The position numbers were made by a program, and so were the translations under genes. Of a DNA stretch of 64,000 nucleotides, positions 16,162 to 25,437 are shown piece by piece (position 1 is the stretch's first letter; each line of letters begins with the position of its first letter). The notes under the pieces are model-generated. The model saw only the letters and a program-made list of their open reading frames with translations, searched no databases and was not told the DNA's origin. This DNA comes from Paenibacillus agilis (GTDB lineage: Bacteria; Bacillota; Bacilli; Paenibacillales; Paenibacillaceae): assembly GCF_007786455.1 (NCBI RefSeq), contig NZ_VNJK01000005.1:169550-233549 (forward strand), given 5' to 3'.

Positions 16162-17633
16162 GCAAGTATAGAAGCATTGCTTTTAAAATTTTTGTGTTAA
16201 CCAATCTCGTCCTTATTGCTTTCGCGCTATTGTTGTATATAACTTTGTATTTTATTTTGCCGTCCTTTTATCTGCAGAACAAATCTGCTGACTTAAATGA
16301 GGGCATCACTCGCTTGCTAGAAACCTTCCCGCAAAAAGACTGGACAGAAGCTGTCAAACGGCTGGATAACTTCTCCTTGCGTTACAACGCCTCGTTGTCC
16401 GTACAAGACAGCGAGGGCAAATGGGTGTACCCTGTCCATTTCACCAAAGTTCCTTTCTTTCGAAGTCAGGTATGGGAAGCGACCACGCAAAAGAAGGACG
16501 TTGCTTCCACTATACTCATTTCTACTGAGGAGAATCTGGGTACACAGTCGGCTAAAGGCATGGAGATCATTTCCCATTCGAATCTACCCTTGCCCGGATA
16601 CGAATCTAGCGGTTATACGTTATCTGTACTAGCTTCTCTGCAGCCGATTAATGAAGCGATGCAAATGCTACTGCGGCTCCTCCCGTATATGGCACTTATC
16701 ATTCTGGTGATTGCCATACTGGGAGCACTTGTCTACACACGCCTGATCGCCCGGCCGCTGATCGGCATCAGCCAAGTAGCCAAGCGACTGGCTCAACTGG
16801 ATTTCTCGGAGCGCTCCCGCCATGATTCCCGTGATGAGATTGGCGATATTTCCCGCTCTCTGAACGAGCTTTCCATGAATTTGCAGTATGCCATGCAGGA
16901 TCTTACTGAGGCCAATGTACAGTTGAAAGATGATATTCAGCGGAAAGAGGAAGATGAGGCATTAAGGCGAGAATTTATGGACATGATTTCCCATGAGTTG
17001 AAAACGCCTATTATGGCCGTATCTGGACAGCTTGAAGCGATGCTGCACAATGTGGGGCCTTATAGGAATCGGGACAAATATTTGGCGCAATCCCATCACA
17101 TTCTGAAAGAGATGGAGAAACTGGTCTACGAAATTCTCGATATCTCGCGGCTGGAGAACCATCGCTTCCAGCCTAGCATGGCCGCTGTGAATATGTCTGC
17201 GCTCATTCGGGATGCAGCCGAGCAGATTCAGTACATATGCGAGCTGAACGGCATTAAGCTGGAGGTTGACCTCGCACCCGACCTATGGGTGACAGGAGAC
17301 ACTCGTCTGCTGTCCAAAGCTGTCTCCAACGTGCTGAGCAATGCAGTCTACTATACGCGGAGCGGTGAGCAAATCCGGATCACCCTGCATGCTGAGGCAG
17401 GACTTGTGCACTTAAGCGTGCTAAACACCGGGGCATATATAGAGCCAAGCGAAATTCCCAAGCTGTTCAAGCCGTTCTACCGCATTGAGAAATCCCGGAG
17501 CCGCACGACCGGAGGCAGCGGCCTGGGGCTGTATATCGTCAATACGATACTGAATATCCATCAGTCGGAATACAGCCTGTCCAATATCGAGGAGGGTGTG
17601 CTTTTTTCGGTTCGATGGAAGGCTGATAATTAG
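16158..17633 (+). CDS. HAMP-domain sensor histidine kinase
   Basis: The 491-residue product has two membrane helices (about 12-34 and 174-196) framing a 140-residue extracellular sensor region, then a HAMP domain (RPLIGISQVAKRLAQLDFSE), a HisKA dimer domain with His279 (FMDMISHELKTPIMAVSGQL) and a HATPase domain with N box (LSNAVYYTRSGEQ) and G box (TTGGSGLGLYIVNTIL). It is the partner of the overlapping upstream response regulator. The extracellular sensor shows no recognised fold. Since the pair adjoins the ABC operon, it may sense the transported solute or envelope stress. Confidence 0.94.
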   Translation: MSKYRSIAFKIFVLTNLVLIAFALLLYITLYFILPSFYLQNKSADLNEGITRLLETFPQKDWTEAVKRLDNFSLRYNASLSVQDSEGKWVYPVHFTKVPFFRSQVWEATTQKKDVASTILISTEENLGTQSAKGMEIISHSNLPLPGYESSGYTLSVLASLQPINEAMQMLLRLLPYMALIILVIAILGALVYTRLIARPLIGISQVAKRLAQLDFSERSRHDSRDEIGDISRSLNELSMNLQYAMQDLTEANVQLKDDIQRKEEDEALRREFMDMISHELKTPIMAVSGQLEAMLHNVGPYRNRDKYLAQSHHILKEMEKLVYEILDISRLENHRFQPSMAAVNMSALIRDAAEQIQYICELNGIKLEVDLAPDLWVTGDTRLLSKAVSNVLSNAVYYTRSGEQIRITLHAEAGLVHLSVLNTGAYIEPSEIPKLFKPFYRIEKSRSRTTGGSGLGLYIVNTILNIHQSEYSLSNIEEGVLFSVRWKADN

Positions 17634-17654
17634 CCTAAAGGTCGACGTTGCAAC

Positions 17655-17702
17655 AAAGCCCCTCCTTCCCACAGCATTCAGCAGTGAGGAAAGAGGGGCT
17701 TT
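17655..17702. terminator. Hairpin terminator between the kinase and a convergent gene
   Basis: AAAGCCCCTC and GAGGGGCTTT form a 10-bp stem extended by a few pairs around a long loop, placed between convergent genes. Confidence 0.6.
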
Positions 17703-17804
17703 CACGGATCGCATTTTACAAAAATCCACTTTAAGAAGAGTCAAGACAATTCCAGACGGTTTATCTAGCCTTGAATATTTTTCAATGGAAGTTATTTATT
17801 TTTA

Positions 17805-18371
17805 TTATGTATTACGCCGTAGTTCATAAAAATACTGCACAATGGGATGCTTTAACTTCATCTTCTCGGCCATGTTTAGAATCCGCTTTTTCCCTACCCT
17901 TCTGTCCACCAAAGCTAGAATATTCAACATGATATCATCACTCTCTAAGCTTTCCTCTATAGAAGTAGATAAAAACTTATTAGCCACAACGATAAAATTT
18001 GATTTACTTAATGCTGCTTGTGCTGACAAAATTCCCTTAGCACATTCCGTTATTTTTCTATTTCTTGCAATTACTTTTAGACGATCCTCCGGAACGGTCC
18101 CCTTCGTATCTTTCCTCACCGCTTCAATTTCTTCATCGTTGATAGGAACTTGGATATCTGGATCATTCTTAATTTCTTGCTCCGTCTGATACCATCTGAT
18201 CGAAGTAGTTATATCACTCATATTGAATACATTCTTTTTATCTACGGCAATATAACAAATTCCAGACTTCCCAGGTAAATAAAAATAGCTAGTTGCGCGG
18301 TATTCGACTCTCCCAACTAACGCAGGACAGAGAAAACTCTCTAAATGTTGCTTTAATTTGCTCCAGGACAT
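17805..18371 (-). CDS. SF0329-like family protein, function unknown
   Basis: The 188-residue product begins MSWSKLKQHLESFLCPALVG and contains YFYLPGKSGICYIAVDKKNV, IRWYQTEQEIKNDPDIQVP and a conserved C-terminal block LALVDRRVGKKRILNMAEK then HPIVQYFYELR. From memory this pattern is that of the SF0329 family of small cytoplasmic proteins seen in enterobacteria and Bacillales; no function is established. AGGAGG lies 4 bases before the ATG. It appears to be a single-gene unit convergent with the two-component system. Confidence 0.7.
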   Translation of the reverse strand: MSWSKLKQHLESFLCPALVGRVEYRATSYFYLPGKSGICYIAVDKKNVFNMSDITTSIRWYQTEQEIKNDPDIQVPINDEEIEAVRKDTKGTVPEDRLKVIARNRKITECAKGILSAQAALSKSNFIVVANKFLSTSIEESLESDDIMLNILALVDRRVGKKRILNMAEKMKLKHPIVQYFYELRRNT

Positions 18372-18842
18372 ATATCCTCCTATGTTCTCAAGGCCTACTG
18401 CCAGTATTTTCGATAATTAGGCCTATAGCTATGTTATCTCGCCGATACATCTCCAATTTAGGTCCCTCTCCAAACTAACCTCTATCTACCAGTCTCCCCA
18501 TCACAAGTCACAACAATAATTTATAAATGCATTGCCCCTTTGGGTCTTAATACCAAGGGGCAACTAATCACCTCAATTTTTTTGCAACCAATAGTTATTA
18601 TATGCTGTAACATCCTGTCTATAAGAGCACTTTCCCTTCAAATTCAATTTTATCGAATGATGTCATCTTAGCATGTTAATTGCACATTTTACAGATTTTT
18701 AGCAGTTATAGAACGTTAGTGATTTTTCGTTTGGGCTTTCAAGCCGTCAACTGCTTGCAACAAATAAGCCCCGCCTGCTTGCTTTGGTAACAGGTAACAG
18801 CCCTTAATGTTATTACTACTTACAAACAAGGAAGATGGTTCA
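18372..18842. other. Non-coding stretch with one hairpin
   Basis: No gene is recognised in these 471 bases. The stem TTGCCCCTT / AAGGGGCAA at 18532-18563 could act as a terminator or structured element, and a plus-strand T run lies 15 bases after it. The right end is the downstream region of the spore-surface cluster, where no strong terminator is seen. Confidence 0.5.
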
Positions 18843-19715
18843 TCATCCAATTTGCATCATGTTTATAACGGCTGAATAAAACTTTGTGGTTCTATTTGTA
18901 TTATTGACTAATCGCAGAATTTGACTGGGTTCTGGCCCTGTATTAAAGACGGCTGAACCCGCTGCGCTAGTGTACATGGATAATTCGTTTGCAAGTGCTG
19001 GGGCCACCGAATAACTCTGTACTAAAACATCGTTATTCAAGGTTAATACCATGCTGACAGATACCCCTGTGATTCCGGGGACAGCAACGAAATTATAGGA
19101 AGCAAAATAGGTGGCATTGGGCTCTAACAAAATAGACGTTCGCTCGCTTGGCGAAAGAATGATGCCAGTACCGTTAACCGGTTTTGCCTCCAGGAAATGA
19201 AATGGCTCTTGAGAGCCGATATCTGCATACCCAAATCCGTAGATTCCAGCATTATTGTTGGTTGTGGAATTCCCAGAAGGACTGACTTCCACAATCCTGA
19301 GGTTAACGGTGTTAAAATTTGATCCCGCCACGCCGGAAGGGGGATAGCCGATCAATTGCAATACGCTTGGATTCGGCGTGGGTGGCGTATTAAATACAAC
19401 TCCTCCCGATACGCTTGAAACCGGTGCAGTTAATCCCCGAGGGATTGTCGACGGGAAGGAAAGGGTTTGCGATCCGGGTACGAGCGTGCCGTTAAGAGTT
19501 AACTGAGATGATAAAACAAACCCCGCAGTTGGCGTACTAAACTGAACGTTGTATTCAGCCAAATAAGCTTTGCCTGGGGCCAGCAAAATGTTAGACAATC
19601 CTTGCAATTGAATAGAAGAGCCGTTTTGAACAACCGTAGACAAGATAGCTGGCGATCCATTGGCAGAGATGGCTCCGCATCCTCCCGAGCAAGAAAAGTC
19701 TGCACTACTGCTCAT
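18843..19715 (-). CDS. Spore-surface protein with two tandem BclA C-terminal-like domains, no collagen stalk
   Basis: The 290-residue product contains two copies of a beta-rich domain related to the C-terminal globules of the neighbouring collagen-like proteins. The first covers about residues 15-145 (SIQLQGLSNILLAPGKAYLA, LTLNGTLVPGS, VLQLIGYPPSG) and the second about 160-290 (PSERTSILLEPNATYFASYN, LTLNNDVLVQ, ILRLVNNTN). Both follow the pattern of a leading loop, a long TxYxxxY strand, LxLN and a final beta hairpin. There is no signal peptide and no GXY repeat. It probably sits in the exosporium or spore coat, possibly assembling with the three collagen-like partners. GGAGGAGG precedes the ATG. 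The domain assignment is by resemblance. Confidence 0.65.
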   Translation of the reverse strand: MSSSADFSCSGGCGAISANGSPAILSTVVQNGSSIQLQGLSNILLAPGKAYLAEYNVQFSTPTAGFVLSSQLTLNGTLVPGSQTLSFPSTIPRGLTAPVSSVSGGVVFNTPPTPNPSVLQLIGYPPSGVAGSNFNTVNLRIVEVSPSGNSTTNNNAGIYGFGYADIGSQEPFHFLEAKPVNGTGIILSPSERTSILLEPNATYFASYNFVAVPGITGVSVSMVLTLNNDVLVQSYSVAPALANELSMYTSAAGSAVFNTGPEPSQILRLVNNTNRTTKFYSAVINMMQIG

Positions 19716-19745
19716 TGTTCAGATCCTCCTCCTTTCCTTGCGGTC

Positions 19746-20858
19746 TCATGCGAGTTTAATAATACTTATGCCATAGCTATCGTACGCTTGAGCTATAGCA
19801 GAGTTATTTATTACGGTTAGTATACTTGGACCCCCGCCAGGTGTGTTGATGATTGTGGTCGATACCAACACACTATCCGCTTCAGCGGACACAGACGATG
19901 ACGTATCCGTTGTATCCGAGCCAGGAATCGTAACTCCATTCAACTGTAATGCCAGGTTCCCAGTGTAAAGTTGCGAAGTAAATAAAAATGGTTTCGCATG
20001 ATAGTCGATGTAGTAGGTTTGATTAGGCGCGAGTACGAAATCCGTTGAACCTGGTACATGAGATATCGCAGTACCATTAACCGCAACGTTATTTGGAAAT
20101 GTAAGTGCAGCGCCTGGTGGAAATGGACCAAGACCGAAAATACTATCCGAATATAAATTATTCACTACTTCCTGCACACCTGTTACTCCCGTAGCCCCTG
20201 TTGCTCCTGTTGCTCCTGTAGCTCCTGTTGCTCCTGCTGTTCCTGTAGCCCCTGTTGCTCCGGTCGCTCCGGCAATACTTGCTCCAGTGGCACCTGTAGG
20301 TCCAGTTACACACGGACAGACTCCTGTAGCTCCAATTGCACCAGTAGCTCCCGTAGCTCCTGGGCTACCAGCAGCTCCCGCATTCCCTGGACTACCCGTA
20401 GCTCCAGCAGAACCTGTTGTGCCTGTCACGCCTGCCGCACCTGCCGCGCCATTAGCTCCAGTACTGCCTGTAATGCCGGTTGCACCACTCGGCCCTGTCG
20501 CTCCCGCAGGACCGGTCGTGCCGGCTGCCCCGCCAGCCCCAGTTGCCCCAGTAGGTCCCTTTAACGGTGTATTTATAACGGACAATAATTTGTCGGATAA
20601 CAGCATTTCATATTTTACAGCTTGCGTAATCGTATCCCTTACACTGCTGTTAATATTCAGCAGATCGCTAACAGATGCAGGCGGAGTTAGTCCTGGAAGG
20701 GTTCCAAGCGCATATTGAATCTTTTCTGCCTCAGCATTAATAATATGACTTAACCCTAGCTCTTCAAGGGCAACAGATATTAACAACAAATTTAAAGCAT
20801 CATTTAAACCAATCGTTATCGTGGGCGTGATATTGGGAATATTCGCTTGTGACACCAT
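19746..20858 (-). CDS. Collagen-like spore-surface (exosporium) glycoprotein, paralogue 1
   Basis: From ATG 20858 the product has 370 residues in three parts: an N-terminal helical domain of about 100 residues ([33 protein letters not shown]), a collagen-like GXY stalk of about 127 residues rich in GATG and GPTG triplets, and a beta-rich C-terminal globule of about 140 residues resembling BclA. The stalk is broken once by [11 protein letters not shown], placing two cysteines near its middle. Thr in the Y position is typical of O-glycosylated exosporium filaments. It lacks a secretion signal, as expected for proteins assembled onto forespores from the mother cell. GGAG lies 5 bases before the ATG; a GTG at 20864 is possible. 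Confidence 0.85.
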   Translation of the reverse strand: MVSQANIPNITPTITIGLNDALNLLLISVALEELGLSHIINAEAEKIQYALGTLPGLTPPASVSDLLNINSSVRDTITQAVKYEMLLSDKLLSVINTPLKGPTGATGAGGAAGTTGPAGATGPSGATGITGSTGANGAAGAAGVTGTTGSAGATGSPGNAGAAGSPGATGATGAIGATGVCPCVTGPTGATGASIAGATGATGATGTAGATGATGATGATGATGVTGVQEVVNNLYSDSIFGLGPFPPGAALTFPNNVAVNGTAISHVPGSTDFVLAPNQTYYIDYHAKPFLFTSQLYTGNLALQLNGVTIPGSDTTDTSSSVSAEADSVLVSTTIINTPGGGPSILTVINNSAIAQAYDSYGISIIKLA

Positions 20859-20894
20859 AATCACTCCAATCTCTTAAGCGTCGAGTTTGTCAGT

Positions 20895-21983
20895 TCAACT
20901 TAAGGCAATGACAGAGACATTTATAGCGTTAATCGATCCGATTGAACCCGTATTCGTTGAAAATGCCAAGGTTGTAGGAAAAGTAGCATTTATGATAGCG
21001 CTACCTCCCGCACCCGTAGTATCTCCCGTCGCCCCAGCCGCAAAAAATCTAAGGAGCAACGCAGAATTAATAGTTGCAATAGCGCTAGCTTCAAGATTAA
21101 CAACCGTGGTAAATGCAAATGTAACTGCAAAATAATAGGTGTGTCCAACAGTTAAATTTATTGAATTGCTGCCTGGAACAAGTGAAATCAATGACCCTTG
21201 TTGTAGTCTGATTGTGTTAATTGGTATAGGTGCATTAGAACCAGTTACAGATAGCCCCGTTGAAAAAGCACTTAGGAAATTCGTAATTACAGGGGCTGTT
21301 GCTCCTGTTGCTCCGACTGCGCCTGTCGAGCCTGTAGCGCCAGTAGTACCAGCAGTGCCAGCAACACCTGTCGAGCCTGTCGAGCCTGCCGGTCCTGGTA
21401 CCCCTGTTACTCCTGTCGGTCCAGGTGGACAGTTTGTTGGACAAGTACCCGTTGGTCCCGTCGGACCAACAGTACCGGTCGCGCCGGATGCCCCGGTAAT
21501 TCCCGTCGCGCCAGTAGTACCCGCAGCACCCACCGTGCCTGTCACACCAGTTGCTCCTGTTGCCCCGGCAGTGCCGACTGCACCCGTAGCTCCTGTCGCT
21601 CCTGTCGCTCCTACCCCTCCAGTTGTTCCATCTGGGCCAGTAGGTCCTATCGTGCCGGTTGCTCCGGTTGCTCCAGTAGCGCCTGTAGACACATCCTGCT
21701 GCAAAATGTTGTCTAACTTGAATTCCAACATAATAGCCTGCTTGGCTAAAGCAAGTATCGTATCTTGAACAGAATCATTTACTAACAGAAGGTCACTTAT
21801 TGTAGCCCCTGGTGTTAATCCAGGCAGTGTACCGACCGCATATTGAATTTTCTCTCCTTCGGCATTAAGAATATGACTGAGTCCCAGTTCCTCACTGGCT
21901 ATAGAAGCTAGCAGCAATGGGATAACCTGATCCCGGCTCAGTGTAATTGTAGGCGTAATATTAGGCAAATTAGCCTGTGACAT
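20895..21983 (-). CDS. Collagen-like spore-surface (exosporium) glycoprotein, paralogue 2
   Basis: The 362-residue product has the same layout as its neighbours: N-terminal domain (1-100; [40 protein letters not shown]), a collagen-like stalk (101-229) of GXT triplets, and a C-terminal beta-rich globule (about 230-362; [15 protein letters not shown]). The stalk is interrupted by [13 protein letters not shown] with cysteines at 181 and 185. AAAGGAG lies 9 bases before the ATG. It is separated from paralogue 1 by only 36 bases and from paralogue 3 by 22 bases, so all are likely co-transcribed late in sporulation. Confidence 0.85.
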   Translation of the reverse strand: MSQANLPNITPTITLSRDQVIPLLLASIASEELGLSHILNAEGEKIQYAVGTLPGLTPGATISDLLLVNDSVQDTILALAKQAIMLEFKLDNILQQDVSTGATGATGATGTIGPTGPDGTTGGVGATGATGATGAVGTAGATGATGVTGTVGAAGTTGATGITGASGATGTVGPTGPTGTCPTNCPPGPTGVTGVPGPAGSTGSTGVAGTAGTTGATGSTGAVGATGATAPVITNFLSAFSTGLSVTGSNAPIPINTIRLQQGSLISLVPGSNSINLTVGHTYYFAVTFAFTTVVNLEASAIATINSALLLRFFAAGATGDTTGAGGSAIINATFPTTLAFSTNTGSIGSINAINVSVIALS

Positions 21984-22005
21984 ATGGCACTACTCCTTTC
22001 TAAAT

Positions 22006-23103
22006 TTACTGAAGTGAATAAATAGATATAGAAATAGTGGAGAACTGAGCCGAAACTCCGGATGTGTTTATAATTTGCAGCGTTGAAGGTGTGCCTCCAG
22101 TCTGAATAATGGTTTGGTTTTGCAACTGTCTATTAATTGGTGCCCCCGTAGTGAGCGTAAATGAGCTCGTCGTTCCCGGCACAATAACTCCGTCCAAAAA
22201 AAGAGCCGTAGACAATGTCGTTGTAAGGGTCCCTTGGGCAGCATAAAAGACAAAATACGTGTGGTTGGCAGCAAGATTAATCGTCCCGGTACCAGAAGTG
22301 TTTGAAATTAATGTACCAAAAATGGCATTATTTCCTTGTAGAATAAGAGGAGCTCCATTCGCTACGACTTGGGGTTGACTATTGAGGGTGATGAAGTTAC
22401 CAGCTGCAAGTGGGGTTGTTGCACCTGTAACACCGACTCCCCCAGTTGCTCCGGTAGCACCCGTCACCCCTGTTGCGCCTGTTGCTCCTGCAGCTCCCGT
22501 TGCCCCCGTCGCTCCAACTCCAGTGGCTCCTGTTGGGCCTGTCGGTCCTGGCGGACAAGTTGGACAGGGTCCTGTAACCCCAGTAGCACCCGTTGTACCC
22601 ACAGCTCCCGCAGCTCCAGTCGTACCTGTCGCACCCGTTGGACCCGTCGTTCCTGCCGGTCCCGGCACCCCAGTAGCTCCGGTTACCCCGGCTGTTCCTG
22701 TAGCTCCGATAGGCCCTGTCGCTCCGGCTGGCCCTGTCGCTCCTGTGGCTCCTGTCGGTCCCGTACCTGTAGCTCCAGTAGCCCCGGTTGCGCCCGTCGC
22801 TCCGATTGTCACTTCGGAATTAAGTACGCTGGAGAGCATCGTTTCCAACAAAAGTTCTTTCTTCGTCAGCACATTCATCATGTCTCTGACACTTTCGTTA
22901 ACAGCAAGAATATCGCTGATAGTGGCAGGAGTGGTTAATCCAGGAAGTGTACCTATAACATACTGGAGTTTCTCCGCTTCCGCGTTAATTACGTGGCTTA
23001 GTCCTAGTTCTTCTAGTGCGATAGACGCGAGCAGTAAGTTGATAGCGTCATCACGATTTACAGTGATCCCTGGAGTAATATTAGGTAAGTTAGCCTGCGA
23101 CAT
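22006..23103 (-). CDS. Collagen-like spore-surface (exosporium) glycoprotein, paralogue 3
   Basis: The 365-residue product is the first gene of the cluster. Residues 1-100 form the shared N-terminal domain ([40 protein letters not shown]), residues about 101-229 are GXY repeats, and the rest is a BclA-like globule ([30 protein letters not shown]). The stalk break is [12 protein letters not shown] with cysteines at 180 and 183. AAGGAGG lies 9 bases before the ATG. The three paralogues differ most in the globule, suggesting different surface properties or a hetero-trimer. Which sporulation sigma factor acts here could not be decided by eye. Confidence 0.86.
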   Translation of the reverse strand: MSQANLPNITPGITVNRDDAINLLLASIALEELGLSHVINAEAEKLQYVIGTLPGLTTPATISDILAVNESVRDMMNVLTKKELLLETMLSSVLNSEVTIGATGATGATGATGTGPTGATGATGPAGATGPIGATGTAGVTGATGVPGPAGTTGPTGATGTTGAAGAVGTTGATGVTGPCPTCPPGPTGPTGATGVGATGATGAAGATGATGVTGATGATGGVGVTGATTPLAAGNFITLNSQPQVVANGAPLILQGNNAIFGTLISNTSGTGTINLAANHTYFVFYAAQGTLTTTLSTALFLDGVIVPGTTSSFTLTTGAPINRQLQNQTIIQTGGTPSTLQIINTSGVSAQFSTISISIYSLQ

Positions 23104-23703
23104 TAATGGCTCCCTCCTTTTTTAGTGAGACGAATTGTCAAGCCAACTGCGACAGCTCATTCATGAATGATTCTGAACGATTCGTAAGCTGTTCTCCATC
23201 CAAGGCATTTTCTTGGTCGATGATTTTATGAGGTCAAGTGTATGTGATAGTTCGTCTTCTGTAACCGTGGCAAAATCATATTGAATTTCTCGCGAGTTTC
23301 TACAGGATTACGACGCGCTCCTTTATGGCGAAAAACGGTGACAACATCTTGTACAAGCAATCATGCATACAGACAGTGATAGATCGTTTTACGGCATACA
23401 AAGTAATGCATCATATGCCTCATGCAAGAAAATGAACAAGTCAACAACCTAGCAATAGTAGTTTTGTTAAGCCCGTTTGTACGCTTCCGTTACGAATGAT
23501 AAAAAGAAAATAACCGAGGAAGACTACTATGCTATATATTCGACACGATCAATTTTTTCATATAATTTCACTGCAAGATATAGATAACATGAATCTGGAA
23601 TAACGTTTTGACCCCATATTACCAACACTAGCTATTACTCTTGCCCATATCCAATTTTTCTGAGCTGCGTACACTATACATAAAACTTTTAGGAGATGGT
23701 TGT
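23104..23703. other. Non-coding stretch between the collagen cluster and hpaB-like gene
   Basis: This 600-base region carries the divergent promoters for the collagen cluster and the monooxygenase gene. On the minus strand at about 23161-23365, two overlapping frames give protein-like text (VTVFRHKGARRNPVETREKF in one, YDFATVTEDELSHTLDLIKS in the other), which may be the remains of a decayed gene with a frameshift. No family was recognised. Confidence 0.35.
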
Positions 23704-25167
23704 ATGCCAATAAAAGACGGCAAGCAGTATGTCGAGCGTCTCGATGCATCGAAAGCCAGCGTCTGGATTCAAGGAAATAAAGTTACCGTTCCCGTATCGA
23801 GCCATCCTGCGTTTGCCGGACTCATCTCTACTCAGGCTGAATTGTACGATATGCAAGGTCAATCAACATTCCAACAGAGTATGACATATAAATCACCGAC
23901 AACAGGAGATCCGGTAGGAATGTCATTTCTCATTCCTAAATCGAAGGCAGACCTAAAGAAACGAAGAATAATGTTCGGACGTTGGGCCGACATTCATCAT
24001 GGGTTCCTCGGTCGTTCCCCGGATTATATGAATACGACGATGATGGCGTTCGGCGCAGCGGCGGAGCTGTTGTCCGAGCATAATCCATCGTATACCGCAA
24101 ACATGAAAGCTTACTATGAATATTGCCGCGAAAACGACATTACATTGTCTCACGCTTTCATCTTGCCTCATAAGGCAAGGTTGAGAACTTTGCTGAAAAC
24201 GCATGAGCTGCCAGATGCTCCGACGGTTGTCGAAAAGACGAAAGAAGGCTTGATCGTGAATGGCGCGTTTTTGCTCGCAACACAAGGGGTTACGGCTGAG
24301 GAAATATTGGTGTACCCGACACCGCTGCCTTCGCCTCATATAGAAAATCCATATGCCTTCGGTTTCGCCATTCCGAATAATTTGCCTGGCGTCAAATTTA
24401 TTTGTCGGGAAAGCTTCGTCTCCGGAACATCGCGGTACGATTATCCGTTAAGCTCACGCTTTGAGGAAATGGATACGCTGGTTGTGCTTGATCATGTGCT
24501 TATACCGCATGATCGGGTATTTATGTATGGCGATGCGCGGATAATGGCGCATTTTTTCGAAAAAAGCCATTTTCATACGCATGCAGGACACCAGGTATTG
24601 TGCCGCGTTATTGCGAAGACCGAATTTTTGCTCGGGACGATTGAATTAATGATAGATACGTTAGGCTTGCGAACGTACAATCAGGTTATTGAAAAAGTAG
24701 CGGAGGTGATCGCTACGCTAGAGTCGCTAAAGGGGCTGCTGATCGCTTGCGAAGCAAACGCACGGCTGGATCAGTGGGGTTCAATGCTGCCAGATTCCAG
24801 ACCACTGTATGCCGCTAACTACTTATTTCCGAAGTTGTTTCCTCAGATGATGGAAATCGTACAACTGTTAGGCGCGAGCAGCATCATTATGATTCCGAAC
24901 GAGCAAGATTTCGCATCCGAAGCGGCCGGAGATATTAACCGTTATTTGAGGGGTATCAATCTGGATGCCAAGCAGAATGTAGGCCTATTCCGGCTCGTCT
25001 GGGAACTAAGTACGAGCTCGTTCGCCGGACGACAATGCTTATACGAACGGTTCTTTTTCGGCGATGCCATTAAGGTGGCTAATCGGTTGTATCACGGATA
25101 TGCGAATAAAGATGCATATGCCGCGAAGGTTAGCAATTTTTTGTCTGACTCCATAACAAAAAATTAA
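23704..25167 (+). CDS. 4-hydroxyphenylacetate 3-hydroxylase family (HpaB-like) FADH2-dependent monooxygenase
   Basis: The 487-residue product begins MPIKDGKQYVERLDASKASV, matching the start of HpaB/YoaI-type flavin monooxygenases, and contains family blocks such as FGRWADIHHGFLGRSPDYMN, YYEYCRENDITLSHAFILPH, SRFEEMDTLVVLDHVLIPHD and a C-terminal LFRLVWELSTSSFAGRQCLY then ERFFFGDAIK. These enzymes hydroxylate phenols using FADH2 supplied by a separate reductase. No hpaC-like reductase gene is adjacent, so the reductase and the true substrate are unknown. ATG at 23704 is chosen because AGGAGA lies 7 bases upstream; the frame is open back to 23641. Confidence 0.88.
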   Translation: MPIKDGKQYVERLDASKASVWIQGNKVTVPVSSHPAFAGLISTQAELYDMQGQSTFQQSMTYKSPTTGDPVGMSFLIPKSKADLKKRRIMFGRWADIHHGFLGRSPDYMNTTMMAFGAAAELLSEHNPSYTANMKAYYEYCRENDITLSHAFILPHKARLRTLLKTHELPDAPTVVEKTKEGLIVNGAFLLATQGVTAEEILVYPTPLPSPHIENPYAFGFAIPNNLPGVKFICRESFVSGTSRYDYPLSSRFEEMDTLVVLDHVLIPHDRVFMYGDARIMAHFFEKSHFHTHAGHQVLCRVIAKTEFLLGTIELMIDTLGLRTYNQVIEKVAEVIATLESLKGLLIACEANARLDQWGSMLPDSRPLYAANYLFPKLFPQMMEIVQLLGASSIIMIPNEQDFASEAAGDINRYLRGINLDAKQNVGLFRLVWELSTSSFAGRQCLYERFFFGDAIKVANRLYHGYANKDAYAAKVSNFLSDSITKN

Positions 25168-25304
25168 TCTCAAGAACGATTTCCCTGCATTTTAACGTTG
25201 TAGCGAACTTAGACTTGCCTGAATGAATCTGTTTCATAAATGCTCTTTCTAAAAAAGCATAGCCTGCCTGTTGTATCCAGTGAAAATTGGCATTGTAAAA
25301 ATAA

Positions 25305-25366
25305 AATCGCACTTATAAGTCGCAATCCTGACTGATTGGCAGTCCTTGCAACTCATAAGTGCGATT
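25305..25366 (-). terminator. Long hairpin terminator downstream of the rlmCD-like gene
   Basis: AATCGCACTTATAAGTCGCAA and its near complement TTGCAACTCATAAGTGCGATT (split here: outer AATCGCACTTAT / ATAAGTGCGATT perfect, inner arms with two wobbles) form an unusually long stem of about 21 bp with a 5-bp inner hairpin GACTG / CAGTC. The minus strand continues with TTATTTTTA. Confidence 0.75.
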
Positions 25367-25437
25367 CAAATGTGCTATCTATATTAATTTAGTAAACGGT
25401 TCATCTTATAAGCATCAATTGCGGTTTAGGTGACCCA

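Noticed and set aside
20287..23125. Long plus-strand frames rich in Pro-Val-Ala opposite the collagen-like genes
   Set aside because: They are the antisense of the GXY codon repeats (GGT/ACT/GCT triplets read backwards); no ribosome sites or independent domains.
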